From: Lucinisca nassula
Lineage: Eukaryota; Mollusca; Bivalvia; Lucinida; Lucinidae
Assembly: GCA_963580285.1 (NCBI GenBank)
Contig: OY757011.1
Location: forward strand, 153,191,245 to 153,255,244
Length of the DNA: 64,000 bases
Direction of reading: 5' to 3'
Shown here: positions 22,469 to 33,539 of the stretch, piece by piece
Position numbering within the stretch: position 1 is the stretch's first letter
Layout of the letters: each line of letters begins with the position of its first letter
Made by a program: the position numbers and the translations under genes
Notes under the pieces: generated by a model
The model's input: only the letters and a program-made list of their open reading frames with translations
What the model was told of the DNA's origin: nothing
The model's database searches: none

Positions 22469-22916
22469 ATGTGAAAATATTTAGTATTTTTATGGTAACA
22501 CATCGGAGAAGAAAACTTGTTGCAAATGTGACCAGCAGAGACTCAGGCAAGCCTGTGCATAAGCATTTGCTGCTCGCAAACATGTCAAAAAACCTTGAGG
22601 TAACTTCCTGCAAGAAGTCACATCTCTAGCTCCACATGCTGACTGCACACATACATCTGAAGAATAAAAATCGCCATCAGGAAAACACGATTACATAATT
22701 CTGACCCCCTTGAACCCCACTTTTATGGAGTAAAACTTGGGTTTACTGTGGTAAACCTTACTTTTCTTATTTCTGCTATAAAATATAGATTGTGGGTGCC
22801 TCAATGAGGCGGTTCTAACCTGTACCCACAATCTATATTTTGAGCAGAAATAAGAAGAGTATCACAATTTTTCATCTTAAATTTTTAATTTTTATGGCGG
22901 TAAAATTTACAGTATA

Positions 22917-23860
22917 CGGTCCACACTCGTTATCTCGAACCTCACGGGACCGTATTAAAAAGTTCAAGTTATCGGTAGTACGAGGTAACCAAATTGTGAC
23001 ATCACAAGTATAAGTATGTCTGGGCTTATTTTTTGTTGTTCTTCATTCTTCTGGCGTCTAATAGCACTACATTTGCTAGCGGGTTTCAACAAGAAATCAT
23101 TCCAAGTCCGCACAGGACAAAGCCTACTAGAAGGTAATGCAACTGACGAAGTCTCGGATCAGCCTGTTCACATACAGTCTTTATTTATCGTGTGACCCTG
23201 CTGTGGGTTAACCCTTGTCCTGCTGAACCCGGATATGCCTTTTCTTTGAAACAATGTAGATCCAGATCAGATGGCTTCTGAAGAAGCCATCTGATCAGGA
23301 TCTACATTGTTTGTCATTCAGGTTGTGAATTTGTTGTAATAATTTGCATCAAGTAATCTGATTGGTTGATAATCGGTAGTGGGTGTGGCATATATGAATA
23401 TTCAGCAGGACAAGGGTTAAGTCAGGAGCAATAAGCGAAGATTCTGACCTAGCTAGTCCGTGCACTGGCTCATCTGAGTCATCGCCTGCCACACAGTTCT
23501 TCTAATAGTTTCTGTTGTGCTCTGGCTAATCTGTGAAATCATTGACACGAGACAGTGTTAAAAGATCAAAAGTTGAGCACCATTTGTCAGTCTTAATTAC
23601 ACGCACGTGATTTTCATAGTAGCGGTAAAGGTATTGTTTGCGCGGATTGAAATTTTAAATGCACCAGGACAACAGTGAAAAATTTATTCAGGGACTGACA
23701 ATTATGGGCGAGATAGCCGAAGTGTCGACTTAAAAGTAGTTCGACACATGCGAAGCTAAAATACAATAAATATATAGGAGAAATATGCCGGACTTAGAAA
23801 TGGGTTTGATAAAAGTGATAGGGTCGAGATATGTGAGGTCGAGATAACGAAAGTCCACTG
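22917..23860. mobile_element. mariner-type non-autonomous element nested in the HP MITE
   Basis: TA-flanked. The left end CGGTCCACACTCGTTATCTC matches the complement of the right end GAGATAACGAAAGTCCACTG. It contains a PB1 MITE at 23208-23420, so three layers are nested. No ORF of note. Confidence 0.65.
23208..23420. mobile_element. PB1 MITE, intact
   Basis: Bounded by TTAACCCTTGTCCTGCTGAA and TTCAGCAGGACAAGGGTTAA. The central hairpin is near perfect. A good reference copy. Confidence 0.8.
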
Positions 23861-24201
23861 TAATTGTATACCTGGTAGGCATGTTTTCGTAATGAATAAT
23901 AATAATCGACCTTATTCAATAATAATAATATCGACCTTATTCAATAATAATAATAATGGGACCTTCTCTCATTGGTCGGAGCATGAAAAAAAAAACAGAC
24001 AATAACAAAGCCCTAGAAAAATACAGCTTTTGTCAATCTTTACATAACAGATAGTATCAAATCACAGAGTAACAACGGAATTCTTTAATTACAGTGATAA
24101 CCTGTACATACATCAATAGGCCTTTCTCGTATCACATGCATCAATAGGCCATTCTTGTATCACAAAGTATAAAAATATTAAATACATGAATCATTGACAT
24201 C

Positions 24202-24722
24202 TTAACACTTGTCCTGCTGAACACGACAACCCCTACCTTTGCAAACACTCTAGATTCAGAGCAGATAACGAAACCATCTGATCCAGATCTACACCCTTTG
24301 TCATTCAGATGGTGAATATGAATGAATACAGCAGCCCCCGCCCACAGGGGCTTGAAGAAATATATGGTCTGCATGATGCTTCTACGCAGAGCTGAATCCG
24401 GTCCGCACACTAGTACTGGTAAACGGCTTAGAGGATCTAAGCCTGTCCAGGAACCGCGGAGCGAGGCAGACCGTCCATGCTAATAAACCCTATTGGTTTC
24501 ATTGGGCGACAGGGCTTGAGATGTCATTTCATCTCAATGTCGGGTAAAAGTCCCACAAAATTGGAAGCAACTTCTCCAAAATGACCTTTACAGTGTTGAC
24601 GGGGACGTTAAACCTCAAATCAAACAAACAAATTTGAATGAATACATTATATCAAGTAATTTGATTGGTTGATAATCACTAAAGGGTGCGGCAAAATTAA
24701 TCAATTTGCAGGACAAGGATTA
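24202..24722. mobile_element. PB1 MITE interrupted by a SINE
   Basis: The left part starts TTAACACTTGTCCTGCTGAA. The right part holds GATTGGTTGATAATCACTAA and ends GCAGGACAAGGATTA. It is interrupted at 24331-24634. Confidence 0.7.
24331..24634 (+). mobile_element. SINE-A copy with 12-bp target duplication
   Basis: TGAATGAATACA occurs at 24319-24330 and 24635-24646. The copy begins GCAGCCCCCGCCCACAGGGG and ends in CAAACAAACAAAT. This defines the family's full length at about 304 bp. Confidence 0.9.
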
Positions 24723-24790
24723 CCATTTAAACCCTTGAAATGATAAAAAAAAACTCAGCAGAATACATTCTCCAAGTTTGTTTTTATATA

Positions 24791-24996
24791 CTGTGAAATT
24801 CCGTTATTAAGACCACCTAAAATTAAGACTAATTCTGCTTTAAAAAGCTTATTTAGAAGTGTGCTGTTATTCTTTCTTCACCTTTTTCGCATACAATGTC
24901 CTCTGGTCAGGGACCACCTTTGGGACTGTTCAAAAGTGGTCTTAAAGACCACTTTTGAACAGTCCCAAAGGTGGTCTTAATATAGGAATTTTACTG
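24791..24996. mobile_element. mariner-type MITE (MAR), 206 bp, complete
   Basis: TA at 24789-24790 and 24997-24998. It begins CTGTGAAATTCCG and ends GGAATTTTACTG. It contains a single unit of the sequence amplified at 11.2-16.56 kb (ATGTCCTCTGGTCAGGGACC, ACCTTTGGGACTGTTCAAAA) followed by GTGGTCTTAAAGACCAC. Confidence 0.8.
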
Positions 24997-25374
24997 TAAA
25001 TATATACTATTTTTCTGAAAAAAAACAACAACAACAACTGGACAGTTGCTGATAATAGGAATGAATTTACCTTTTGAGGATGCAGCACTTTTGGCAGTAT
25101 TTTTTGTATTTCTCATAAATAGGGGTTTACTCTGGAAAGAAGCAAATTCTTCCTTTTTGCAAAGTATACCCCTTTTCAGAGAGTTCATTTTATTAGGAAG
25201 TCCCAGTGTTATCTTGTTTCTAAAACAAAAAGGTCAGCTTCAGTAGCTACAATTCAAAATAAGCAGTTTAAAAGCTAACTATTTGCTGCTAAGCATAAAG
25301 TAAACAAGTATGTACAAAAATAAATAAAACAAATTTTAAAAGTGCTCAAAACATTACACTAACACATCCGTGCG

Positions 25375-25640
25375 ACATAGTGCATTTTTTCACATCTCCA
25401 AAATGGCTACTTTTCCGATGAAAATCCATGATAGTTTTCTTATTTATACAGCAAACATGGATTGTGGGTGCTCTTTAGAACCGCCTCATTGAGGTGGTTC
25501 TAACAAGTACCCACAACCTATGTCTTGGAGTAAAAATAAGAAAAATAATGTTTACCCCCGTAAACCCCATATTTCTCTATACAAAGTGGGGTGTAAGGGG
25601 GGTGTTCATTTCAAGGACTTGTTCAGGTGATGATATAGAA
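25375..25640. mobile_element. HP MITE copy
   Basis: The palindromic core GAACCGCCTCATTGAGGTGG is flanked by GATTGTGGGTGCTC and CCCACAACCTATG; AAACCCCA / TGGGGTGTAAGG words lie outside. Confidence 0.6.
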
Positions 25641-25880
25641 CACATTACGATAACACACAGGTGACATTGTGCATTCTTTCATTTCTCCAAAATGACTACT
25701 TTTCCAATGAAAATTTGTGATATTTTTCATATTTATACTCCAAGCACAGGTTGTGGGTGCTTGTTAGAACCACCTCAATTTATGAGTACCTGCAATCTAT
25801 GTCTTGGAGCAGAAATAAGCAAAATAATGTACTCCTGTAAACCCCAGTTTTCTCTATATAAAATTGGGTTTAAAGGGGTA
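25641..25880. mobile_element. HP MITE copy, core shortened
   Basis: The same plan as the adjacent copy (AGGTTGTGGGTGCTTGTTAG, GCAGAAATAAGCAAAATAAT, AAACCCCAGTTTTCTC), but one side of the core hairpin is reduced. Confidence 0.55.
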
Positions 25881-26115
25881 TTGTTTGTTTGTTTGTTTGT
25901 AATGGAATTTAATGGCCCAGTCAAAACAATTTTATGTCATGTTTGTGCCGGTCAGTTTACCTATCCACACTTTTCCTGGGCAGGCTTATACATAAGTGGC
26001 TAACCAGTCCAGTGCACATTCATTCACCAGAACCTGACAACTGCCCTTCTTGAATCAGTGGATGGGAGAGAATGACCTCAGAAAAGATTTGATGAGCAAT
26101 CTCCTGGACTTGTTA
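25881..26115 (-). mobile_element. SINE-B, head missing
   Basis: Begins with the tail complement TTGTTTGTTTGTTTGT, then TTTAATGGCCCAGTCAA and CTTTTCCTGGGCAGGC. The tRNA-like head seen in other copies is absent. Confidence 0.7.
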
Positions 26116-26263
26116 TCATGATGGGTGACTATTTGTTCATTAAAGGCATCTAAAATCGGGAGTCATACAAAAATTAGCCAGGACACAACAAAACCAACAC
26201 CAAAGACCTGAGGTTGTTCAAAACTTCAAAACAGTTAGCATAGTTTTAGTTTTATTTATACTT

Positions 26264-26577
26264 TGTTTGTTTGTTTGTATAGGAGTTTAATGGCCCAGTC
26301 AACACTGTTTTAGGTCATTTTTGAGCTGTCGGTTTATCGATCCACACTTTACCTGGGCAGGCTTATACGTAAGCGGTCAACCAGTACAGTGCACATTCTT
26401 ACGCCAGATACTGATAACTGCCCTTCTTGAATCAGCGGAAGAGAAGAATGACCGTAGAAAAGATTTCATGATCAATCTCCACGAAAGAATGTTGCTGACC
26501 TCGGCAGGTATCGAATCCACATCCTCCTGATCAACAGTCAGACCCGCATCCGACTGAGCTGAGCTACCGAGGCCAGC
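26264..26577 (-). mobile_element. SINE-B, full length, tRNA-derived
   Basis: On the minus strand the head reads GGCCTCGGTAGCTCAGCTCA (A-box-like), with a B-box-like GATTCGATACCTGCC downstream. The left edge is (GTTT)n, the complement of the tail. TATTTAT flanks both sides, a possible short target duplication. Confidence 0.75.
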
Positions 26578-26824
26578 TATTTATCCTAACATACTAATAT
26601 TTTTGCATAAAAAATAAAGCAAAAGCTGCTCACATTGAAATGAAACAAGGGATATATATCCACTGGAAGCATGCCTCATGTATTTAGACTGCAACTGAAA
26701 CCACTGTCCAAAAGTGATAAAACCTGGTACCTCCAGTGTTTAGTGCAATGCTACCTTATGTCAGATGTATTGTATTCCCGTATCTCTAGATAAGGAGGTG
26801 TAACAAGGATAAATAAGTGATGAT

Positions 26825-26950
26825 TTTTCTTTTTTTTCTTATTTCTTCATAAAAACATATGTTGTGGGTACTTGTTAGAATCGCCTCATCGAGGCGATTC
26901 TAGCAAGTACCCACAACATATACTTTTGGCAAGAAATAACGAAACAGTAT
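26825..26950. mobile_element. HP MITE core hairpin
   Basis: ATGTTGTGGGTACTTGTTAG, then AATCGCCTCATCGAGGCGAT and CTAGCAAGTACCCACAACAT form a ~35-bp stem; TTATTTCTTC / AAGAAATAA flank it. Confidence 0.7.
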
Positions 26951-27078
26951 CCCTTAATTAGCTTTATTACCCTCCTGATCTGTAGCTGTTTTATTCCCAT
27001 TAACAAAAGATAAACTAAACCTTATGGAGAAATAAAAACAGCCAAAGCAATGCTGTGTTTTGTTGTAAAAACAAAGAT

Positions 27079-29045
27079 AACAAGAGGGCCATGATGGCCC
27101 TGAATCGCTCACCTGAATCCAAGATGTTTCAAAGCTTATGGAAATGAAGGATTCACTGCTTTAAGGAGATGTGGACCAAAGACTTTTATATCTTTGGAGG
27201 CTATTTTTCATTGTAGTGGAATTTGAAGGTTTTTCTATTTTTAGGTCTGGTGTCCATTTTGTTTAACAGAGTGGAACAGTTTAGGCAATTTTGGAAGAGG
27301 GTCACTCAAGGAACATTCCTGGGAAATTATTTTCAAATCGGGCCATTTGCCTAGGAGGAAATGTCATTTAAAGGTTTTTCTATTTTAAGCTCTGGTGGCC
27401 ATTTTGTTCAACGGAGTGGAACCATTTAGGCAATTTTGAAAGAGGGTCACTCAAGAAACATTCCTGTGAAATTCTTTTCAAACAGGACAATTTGCCTAGG
27501 AGGAGATGTCATTTAAAGGTTTTATTATTTTTAGCTCTGGTGGTTCAACTAAGCGGAACCATTTAGGCAATTTTGAAAGGGGGTCACTCAAGGAACATTC
27601 CTGTGAAATTATTTTCAAATCAGGCCATTTGCCTAGGAGAAGATGTCATTGAAAGGTTTTTCTATTTTTAGCTCCGGTGGCCATTTTGTTTAACAGAGCA
27701 GAACGATTTTGGCAATTTTGAAAGAGGATTACTCAAGGACAATTCCTGTGAAATTATTTTCAAATAGGGCCATTTGCCTAGGAGGAGATGTCATTTAAAG
27801 GTTTTTCTATTTTGGGCTCTGGTGGCCATTTTGTTTAAAGGAGCAGAACGATTTAGGCAATTTTGAAAGAGGATCACTCAAGGAACATTCCTGTGAAATT
27901 ATTTTCAAATCGGGCCATTTGCATAGGAGGAGATGTCATTGAAAGGTTTTTCTATTTTTAGCTCTGGCAGCCATTTTGTTTAACGGAGAAGAACGATTTT
28001 GGCAATTTTGAAAGAGGGTCACTCTAGGAACATTCCTGTGAAATTCTTTTCAAATCTGGCCATTTGCCTAGGAGATGTCATTGAAAGGTTTTTCTATTTT
28101 TAGCTTTGGCGGCCATTTTGTTTATAGGAACAGAACGATTTAGGCGATTTTGAAAGAGGGTCAATGAAGGAACATTTGTGTGAAATTATTTTCAAATCGG
28201 GCCATTTGCCTAGGAGGAGATGTCATTTAAAGGTTTTTTCTATTTTTAGCTCTGGTGGCCATTTTGTTTAACGGAGCGGAACGATTTAGGCAATTTTGAA
28301 AGAAGGCCACTCAAGGAACATTCCTGTGAAATTATTTTCAAATCGGGCCATTTGCATAGGAGATGTCATTGAAAGGTTTTTTCTATTTTTAGCTCTGGCA
28401 GCCATTTTGTTTAACGGAGCAGAATGATTTAGGCAAGTTTGAAAGAGGGTCACTCTAGGAACATTCCTGTGAAATTCTTTTCAAATCGGGCCATTTGCCT
28501 AGGACGAGATGTCATTTTAAGGTTTTTCTATTTTTAGCTCTGGCAGCCATTTTGTTTAATGGAGCAGAACGATTTAGGCAATTTTGAAAGAGGGTCACTC
28601 AAGGAACTTTCCTGTGACGTTATTTTCAAATCGGACCATTTGCCTAGGAGGAGATGTCATTTAAAGGTTTATATATTTTTAGCTCTGGCGGCCATTTTGT
28701 TTAACGGAGCGGAACGATTTAGGCAATTTTGAAAGAGGGTCACTCAAGGAACATTCCTGTAAAATTATTTTCAAATCAGGCCATTTGCCTAGGAGGAGAT
28801 CTCATTTAAAGGTTTTTCAATTTTTAGCTCTGGGGGCCATTTCGTTTAAAGGAGGGGAATGATTTAGGCAATTTTGAAAGAGGATCATCCATGGAACATT
28901 CCTGTGAAATTATATCAAAATCCATTCACTGGTTTAGGAGGAGATGTCGTTTGAAGAAAAAGTTTACGCACGGCCGGACGCACGCACGACGGACAAAAAG
29001 TGATCCCAAAAGCTCACCTCGTCACTACGTGACAGATGAGCTGAA
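27079..29045. mobile_element. pearl-like element, ~145-bp internal array
   Basis: Starts ACAAGAGGGCCATGATGGCC and CGCTCACCTGA, ends CACGCACGACGGAC and AAAGCTCACCTCG...GATGAGCTGAAAA. In between are 12 copies of a ~145-bp unit marked by TTTTTAGCTCTGG near 27239, 27384, 27530, 27668, 27821, 27958, 28098, 28244, 28386, 28534, 28678 and 28823. The termini are the inverted form of those at 3253-5738, but the unit is unrelated. Confidence 0.75.
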
Positions 29046-29267
29046 AAGCAGACTGTACAAAATGCAATGTAAAAAAGGTAAAAAACAGCAATGCCAATCA
29101 GAAGTATATTACATTTATAAACAAAAAGCAGGGGGTTCTTTCATACTATGATAATTATCTATGAAAGAACGATGAATAAGGTAAGTTTGCAACTTCAGTG
29201 CACCTTCAACAGCAGTTAATTCAGAGTTCCAGATAACATGAAATAATAACAATAAATACTGTAATGA

Positions 29268-29425
29268 GCCTAAGTATTGGGACAGATAGGCCTAAGCAAA
29301 CAGTGTAGACCCAGATCAGACTGTTGCTGAAGTCTGATCAATCAGGGTATACCCTGTTTGCCATTCTGTCTGCAGCTTTTGGACTCCTTGCTGTGTTCTC
29401 ACTGTGTCCAAATTTTTAGGATTTT
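29268..29425. mobile_element. MITE of the AAACAGTG-core group, family H3
   Basis: TATTGGGACAGATAGGCCTA, core CAAACAGTGTAGACCCAGAT, then TTTGCCATTCTGTCTGCA. Confidence 0.65.
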
Positions 29426-29540
29426 TACGGTGATGACAATAACTACTGTGGATTTATTTTCCAGTTTTCTACATTAAACAATTGCTGTACCACTGAATCA
29501 AATTCACAAGCAATTCAAACAAATACACCCACCTTTTGTT

Positions 29541-29772
29541 TTAATCCATTGCATGCGGGGAAACCTCTAAACGGGTATCTTGGCAAACAGTGCATGCCCA
29601 GATCAGACGCCGCAGAACACGGGCGTCTGATCAGGGCCTGCACTATTTACTAACAGAATTTTCCATCAAAAATAGAATAAACAACAAAAAATAGGCCTGA
29701 CACCCCTTATATGACAACTGAACTTGTCCAACATATAGCAATGGAAGAGTCCACTCGTATACAATGGGTTAA
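29541..29772. mobile_element. TTAA-flanked MITE, PB2-related
   Basis: Ends TTAATCCATTGCATGCGGGG and ACAATGGGTTAA. The core is AAACAGTGCATGCCCAGATC, CAGACGCCGCAG and GCGTCTGATCAGGGCCTGC. A sister copy is 34794-35022. Confidence 0.65.
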
Positions 29773-29814
29773 TACTGAAACAATAAAGTTGTAATAGCTA
29801 GCACCGAGGAATTT

Positions 29815-29940
29815 TTTTCATTTTTTTTTTCATACAAATGTATGCTGTGGGTACTTGTTAGAATCATCTCAATGTGGCAATTCGTAACACGCATCCTCAA
29901 CCCATGTTTCTGACTAGAAATAATGGTAATTATCTGAAAA
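29815..29940. mobile_element. HP MITE core, degraded
   Basis: ATGCTGTGGGTACTTGTTAG and ATCATCTCAATGTGGC, with a worn right arm. Confidence 0.5.
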
Positions 29941-30072
29941 GTTTTTCTCAGTTCCCACCTAAAATTATCCTCATTACTCTTCAATGTTTGGAGCTCTTAA
30001 CGCTCTGCATGCTGGGTATTTTTTTTTTTTTTTTTGCAGCAGACGACATTTTGGAATATTTTTCTAATTTTC

Positions 30073-30153
30073 CCAGAAAACAGGACTTGACATCACGTGC
30101 AAATTGTCTCCATAGGAGACAATTTGCACGAGATGTCAAGTCCTGTTTTCTGG
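30073..30153. repeat. 81-bp perfect-looking palindrome
   Basis: CCAGAAAACAGGACTTGACA then TCACGTGCAAATTGTCTCC faces GGAGACAATTTGCACG and AGATGTCAAGTCCTGTTTTC, with the 4-base loop ATAG. A weaker relative with TTGACATTTCATTTAAATG-like symmetry is near 38990-39050. Probably a MITE core. Confidence 0.8.
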
Positions 30154-30288
30154 AAAAAAAGAAGAAAAATATCAACAATATGTAATCTGATGAATTAGCC
30201 TAGAGAATGGTAAGGGTCAAGAGCATCTGCAGATATTGAAGTTAAGACTAATATATAGTCACTATATTTACCCCAAATACATCAACGT

Positions 30289-30770
30289 GCTGTAATGGTT
30301 ATACCACTTGTCTTGTAAACAAGGGGTCGCAGGATCTATCCCAGGCTTCTCCAGACTTTCAGATGAGTCTTTAAACCGAGATCCAATGTTCGTATGACCT
30401 TGTTTGTTTGTTTGTATTGAAGTTTAACAGCCCAGTCAACGCTATTTTCAGTAATTTTTGAGCCGGTCAGTTTACTTGTCCACACTTTTCCTTGGCAGGC
30501 TTATACGTAAGCAGTTAACCAGTAAAAAGCACTTTCTCCAGAAACTGACAACTACCCTTCTTGAATCAGCAGAAGGGAGAGAATGACCGCAGAAAAGATT
30601 TCATGATCAATCTCCTTGAAAGAATGTTGCCGACACCGGCAGGTATCGAACCCGCGTCCTCCTGATCACCAGTCAGATGCGCATCCGAATGAGCTACGAG
30701 GCTGGCTCTGTATGACCTTAGGTGTTGGTGAGACGTAAAACTCAAACCACTCACTCACCTAAACTTCTTA
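30289..30770 (+). mobile_element. SINE-C (tRNA-derived), interrupted
   Basis: The tRNA-like head GTGCTGTAATGGTTATACCA, CTTGTAAACAAGGGGTCGCA and GATCTATCCC is followed by TCTCCAGACTTTC. The body resumes at 30710 with GTATGACCTTAGGTGTTGG after a nested SINE-B. Intact relative: 51341-51496. Confidence 0.75.
30402..30709 (-). mobile_element. SINE-B nested in SINE-C, 10-bp target duplication
   Basis: GTATGACCTT is at 30392-30401 and 30710-30719. On the minus strand it starts AGAGCCAGCCTCGTAGCTCA, has GGGTTCGATACCTGCCGGTG as B-box region and ends in CAAACAAACAAAC. About 308 bp, full length. Confidence 0.9.
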
Positions 30771-31059
30771 CCATACTACTTCTAAAATGTGAACACACAT
30801 AATTTACTAGCCAATTTTGTGTCTAGAAATAGCTGGATGAGCGCAAACAGTGTAGAGTCTACACAGTAGACCTTGATGAGATGCCACATTTTTCATCCAA
30901 AAATTAGCCATTTTGGAGATAACACAGGAATGCACTATGTCACAGGGATGTGTTATCTTAATGAAAACTTGTAAACCAATCACATTATTTACCTAACCCA
31001 TTTCCTATAGTACTGAAGAGAATCTCAAAATTAAGGGTACCCAATAGTCATTTTTACAA

Positions 31060-31300
31060 ATTAACCCTTAAGATGGTGAGAATAACTACATCTGAAAATG
31101 TTGTCTGCTTATGTCGTCTGCTGAATTTTTTTTGCAAACTTTTTGAAAGTATTTTTGCATACAGGCAAACAGTGTGGGCCAGATCAGACTGCTCCTACAG
31201 GAGCAGTCTGATCTGCATCCACACTGTTTGCAATAAATTACCTTTAAGGTAACCAGCAGTAAACAAAGCAGACAACAATTTTAGGGATTTATGGGTTAAT
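31060..31300. mobile_element. MITE of the AAACAGTG-core group
   Basis: The core CAGATCAGACTGCTCCTACA faces GGAGCAGTCTGATCTGCATC, between AAACAGTGTGGGC and CACACTGTTTGC. The flanks TTAACCCTTAAGATGG and GGGTTAAT suggest TTAA ends. Confidence 0.6.
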
Positions 31301-31447
31301 TTGGAAAATTGCTGATATTCTGCAAACAGTGAAGACATTCTGTGGCATCTGATCTGAGCCTGCACTATTTGCCAGTTTCCCATTTGGAGATTCCCACATA
31401 AAATTGGTAAAAGAAATCCTGCTAGAACTGCTCATGGTTTAGAACTG

Positions 31448-31650
31448 GGGGGCCAGTTCTTCAAAGCCCTGTTAGCTTAATGAGCTTGTTAGTGGTCATA
31501 TTGTCACCAGTTCTCAAAAATTTTGGCATTTTTGCTGAAAAATGCTCACATTTTTTTCAGCAAAAAATATTAGCATACTTGCCATATTAAATGATCTCAG
31601 TTTTAATGATTTGTTAAGTAATTATGTTGTTAGTTTTGAACACCTGATCC
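31448..31650. mobile_element. FB MITE, centre shortened
   Basis: GGGGGCCAGTTCTTCAAAGC ... GTTAGTTTTGAACACCTG. The AGCAGCTTTTGC centre seen in other copies is missing. Confidence 0.7.
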
Positions 31651-31689
31651 CTGCACAGTCTGTTCTCTTGTGAAAGTAGAAAGTTGCTC

Positions 31690-31880
31690 AATCCTTATCC
31701 TGCTGAATATATTAATATAGCCACACCCATTTCTGACTATCAATAAATCAAATCACTTGATATAATGCATTCAATAAATTCATAAACTGCATGACAAACA
31801 GTGTAGATCATGATCAGATGACTCAGAAGGATCTACACTATTTGCAAAGTTAGGGGTTGTGGTGTTCAGCAGGATGAAGG
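31690..31880. mobile_element. PB1 MITE, ends worn
   Basis: CAATCCTTATCCTGCTGAAT and TTCAGCAGGATGAAGG mark the ends, with the core GATCATGATCAGATGACTCA. Confidence 0.65.
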
Positions 31881-31902
31881 CTACTGTCCCAACACTTGGA
31901 TT

Positions 31903-32186
31903 TCATTACGCAAACTCGCCTATACAAATATATTGCCACCTTTATCGCCGAAAAAATGAAAATTTTATGATGAAAAATAACAATAATTTTCTTATTTCTG
32001 CTTAAAATATAGAAAGTGGGCACTAGTTAGAACCGCTTCATAGAGGCGGTTCTAACAAGTACCCACAATCTATATTTTAGAGCAGAAATAAGAAAAATAA
32101 GGTATACCCCGGAAACCCCAGTTTTTTTCTTATATAAAAGTGGGGTTCAAGGGGGTCAAATCATATAGGCATGTTTTCGTGATGAA
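31903..32186. mobile_element. HP MITE, near complete
   Basis: The core AGAACCGCTTCATAGAGGCG GTTCT sits between TTATTTCTGC and GCAGAAATAAG. The right part holds AAACCCCAG and AAGTGGGGTTC and ends GGCATGTTTTCGTGATGA, the inverted terminal word of the family. Confidence 0.65.
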
Positions 32187-32812
32187 TAGGGTTGTCTATT
32201 TAGAGTTAATACATCGGAATGTGTATTCTAAAACCCCTGAGTTACAATTCTAACTAGAATGCAGTTGATGGCAAGCCATTACAAATCCCCACGCCTTCTC
32301 CACAGGGGCTAAGGAACAAATTACAACATGAATTTGTAATTGAATTTGACTGACATGTGACTTTTAGACCCTTCCCCCAGGGCCCCAATCAGACCCAAGG
32401 GTCAAAATTCAAATTGTATTATATTCTACTTATCATCCGTTATGATTTGATATGCCAAAAACTTTAATTTCACATAAAGGAAAGCCCCTACTGATAAACA
32501 AGACACTATTGAGAGGGGGGACCTTTTTTCAGAGTTACCTCCCCTATTGCCCTATTAAAGGCATATCCACGGTCCTAAATAAGCTTTCAACACCAGTCAT
32601 TTGCAATTCTAATCCTCCACCCACATGGTTGTGAGGGCGGCAATAGTGTTTACGAATGACTAGTGTATTTGTGGGCAACAAATCTGAAGTGGAATAATTT
32701 TGTGTTTCATAAGTACCATCCAACCATGTACTACACATAGAATCGGTCACAGTTGGAAAAGCCCATTTCTAATACCAGAGGTGCCAGCCCTATTTAATGC
32801 TGTAAATTTTGC
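32187..32812. other. no gene recognised
   Basis: At 32255-32300 GCAGTTGATGGCAAGCCATT and CAAATCCCCAC resemble the start of the element at 55635-56885. The rest is unassigned. Confidence 0.35.
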
Positions 32813-32938
32813 AATCATTCTGATTTTTTATGCAAACAGTGTAGAACCTGATCAGATGCTACATTCTGCAACATCTGATCTGCATCTACACTGTTTACCA
32901 GTCTCACATTTTTGGGGACACTAGGCACATATGGGTTA
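32813..32938. mobile_element. PB2-like MITE half
   Basis: The core AAACAGTGTAGAACCTGATC, CAGATGCTACATTCTGCAAC, ATCTGATC and CTACACTGTTTACC, then a worn end ATATGGGTTA. Confidence 0.5.
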
Positions 32939-32952
32939 TATGCAATTCATCT

Positions 32953-33193
32953 GGGGCCAGTTGTTCAAAGCATTGTTAGCTTAAGAGCTTGTTAGTGGTC
33001 ATATTGTTAAGTGTTCTAGCAAGTTTAATATTTAAAACTTTGGTATTTTTGCTAAAAAAATGTGAGCAGCTTTTGCATCCGCAAAAGCTGCTCACATTTT
33101 TTTTCAGCAAAAATATTAGCATATTTGCCATAATAAATGATCAAAGTTTTAATGATACATGAACTAACGACGTCGTTAGTTTTGAATAACTGG
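32953..33193. mobile_element. FB MITE
   Basis: GGGGCCAGTTGTTCAAAGC at the left and GTTAGTTTTGAATAACTGGG at the right. The centre GTGAGCAGCTTTTGCATCC / GCAAAAGCTGCTCAC is a strong hairpin. Confidence 0.8.
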
Positions 33194-33539
33194 GATGATG
33201 ATCAGATGATTAATAAATAAGTGATATATCAATGTATAAGCCAGTGTATGACAAAACCTGAAATAAGCTTTTTTGCAAACCAGCAAAAACTGAACAGTTC
33301 ACAAAGGTTCATTGTTTCAGCAGCATTCTATTTACCCTAAAATGTAACACAAACAAACCTTAAAAACACTGATCATAACCACAGCAAACAGCATTTTTGA
33401 TAATTTTTCATTTTCTAATAAAAACAGAGCTTGACAATCTGCCTATTGTTGATCCATATAAACTGTCAGGCCCATTTCTTCTGACAATATATAAGGACAA
33501 AATTTTTTACAATGTTTGCTCCACAATTTTTCTTGGTGC

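Larger units (their letters stand above)
22676..23893. mobile_element. HP MITE containing a nested mariner-type MITE
   Basis: The left end TCAGGAAAACACGATTACA and right end GGCATGTTTTCGTAATGA are inverted. The core palindrome is ATAGATTGTGGGTGCC..GAGGCGGTTCTAAC..CCCACAATCTATAT between TTATTTCTGC and GCAGAAATAA. The right part is interrupted at 22917-23860. Confidence 0.55.

Noticed and set aside
29874..30185. Overlapping ORFs on both strands with FARDVKSCFL segments
   Set aside because: They are translations of the perfect palindrome.
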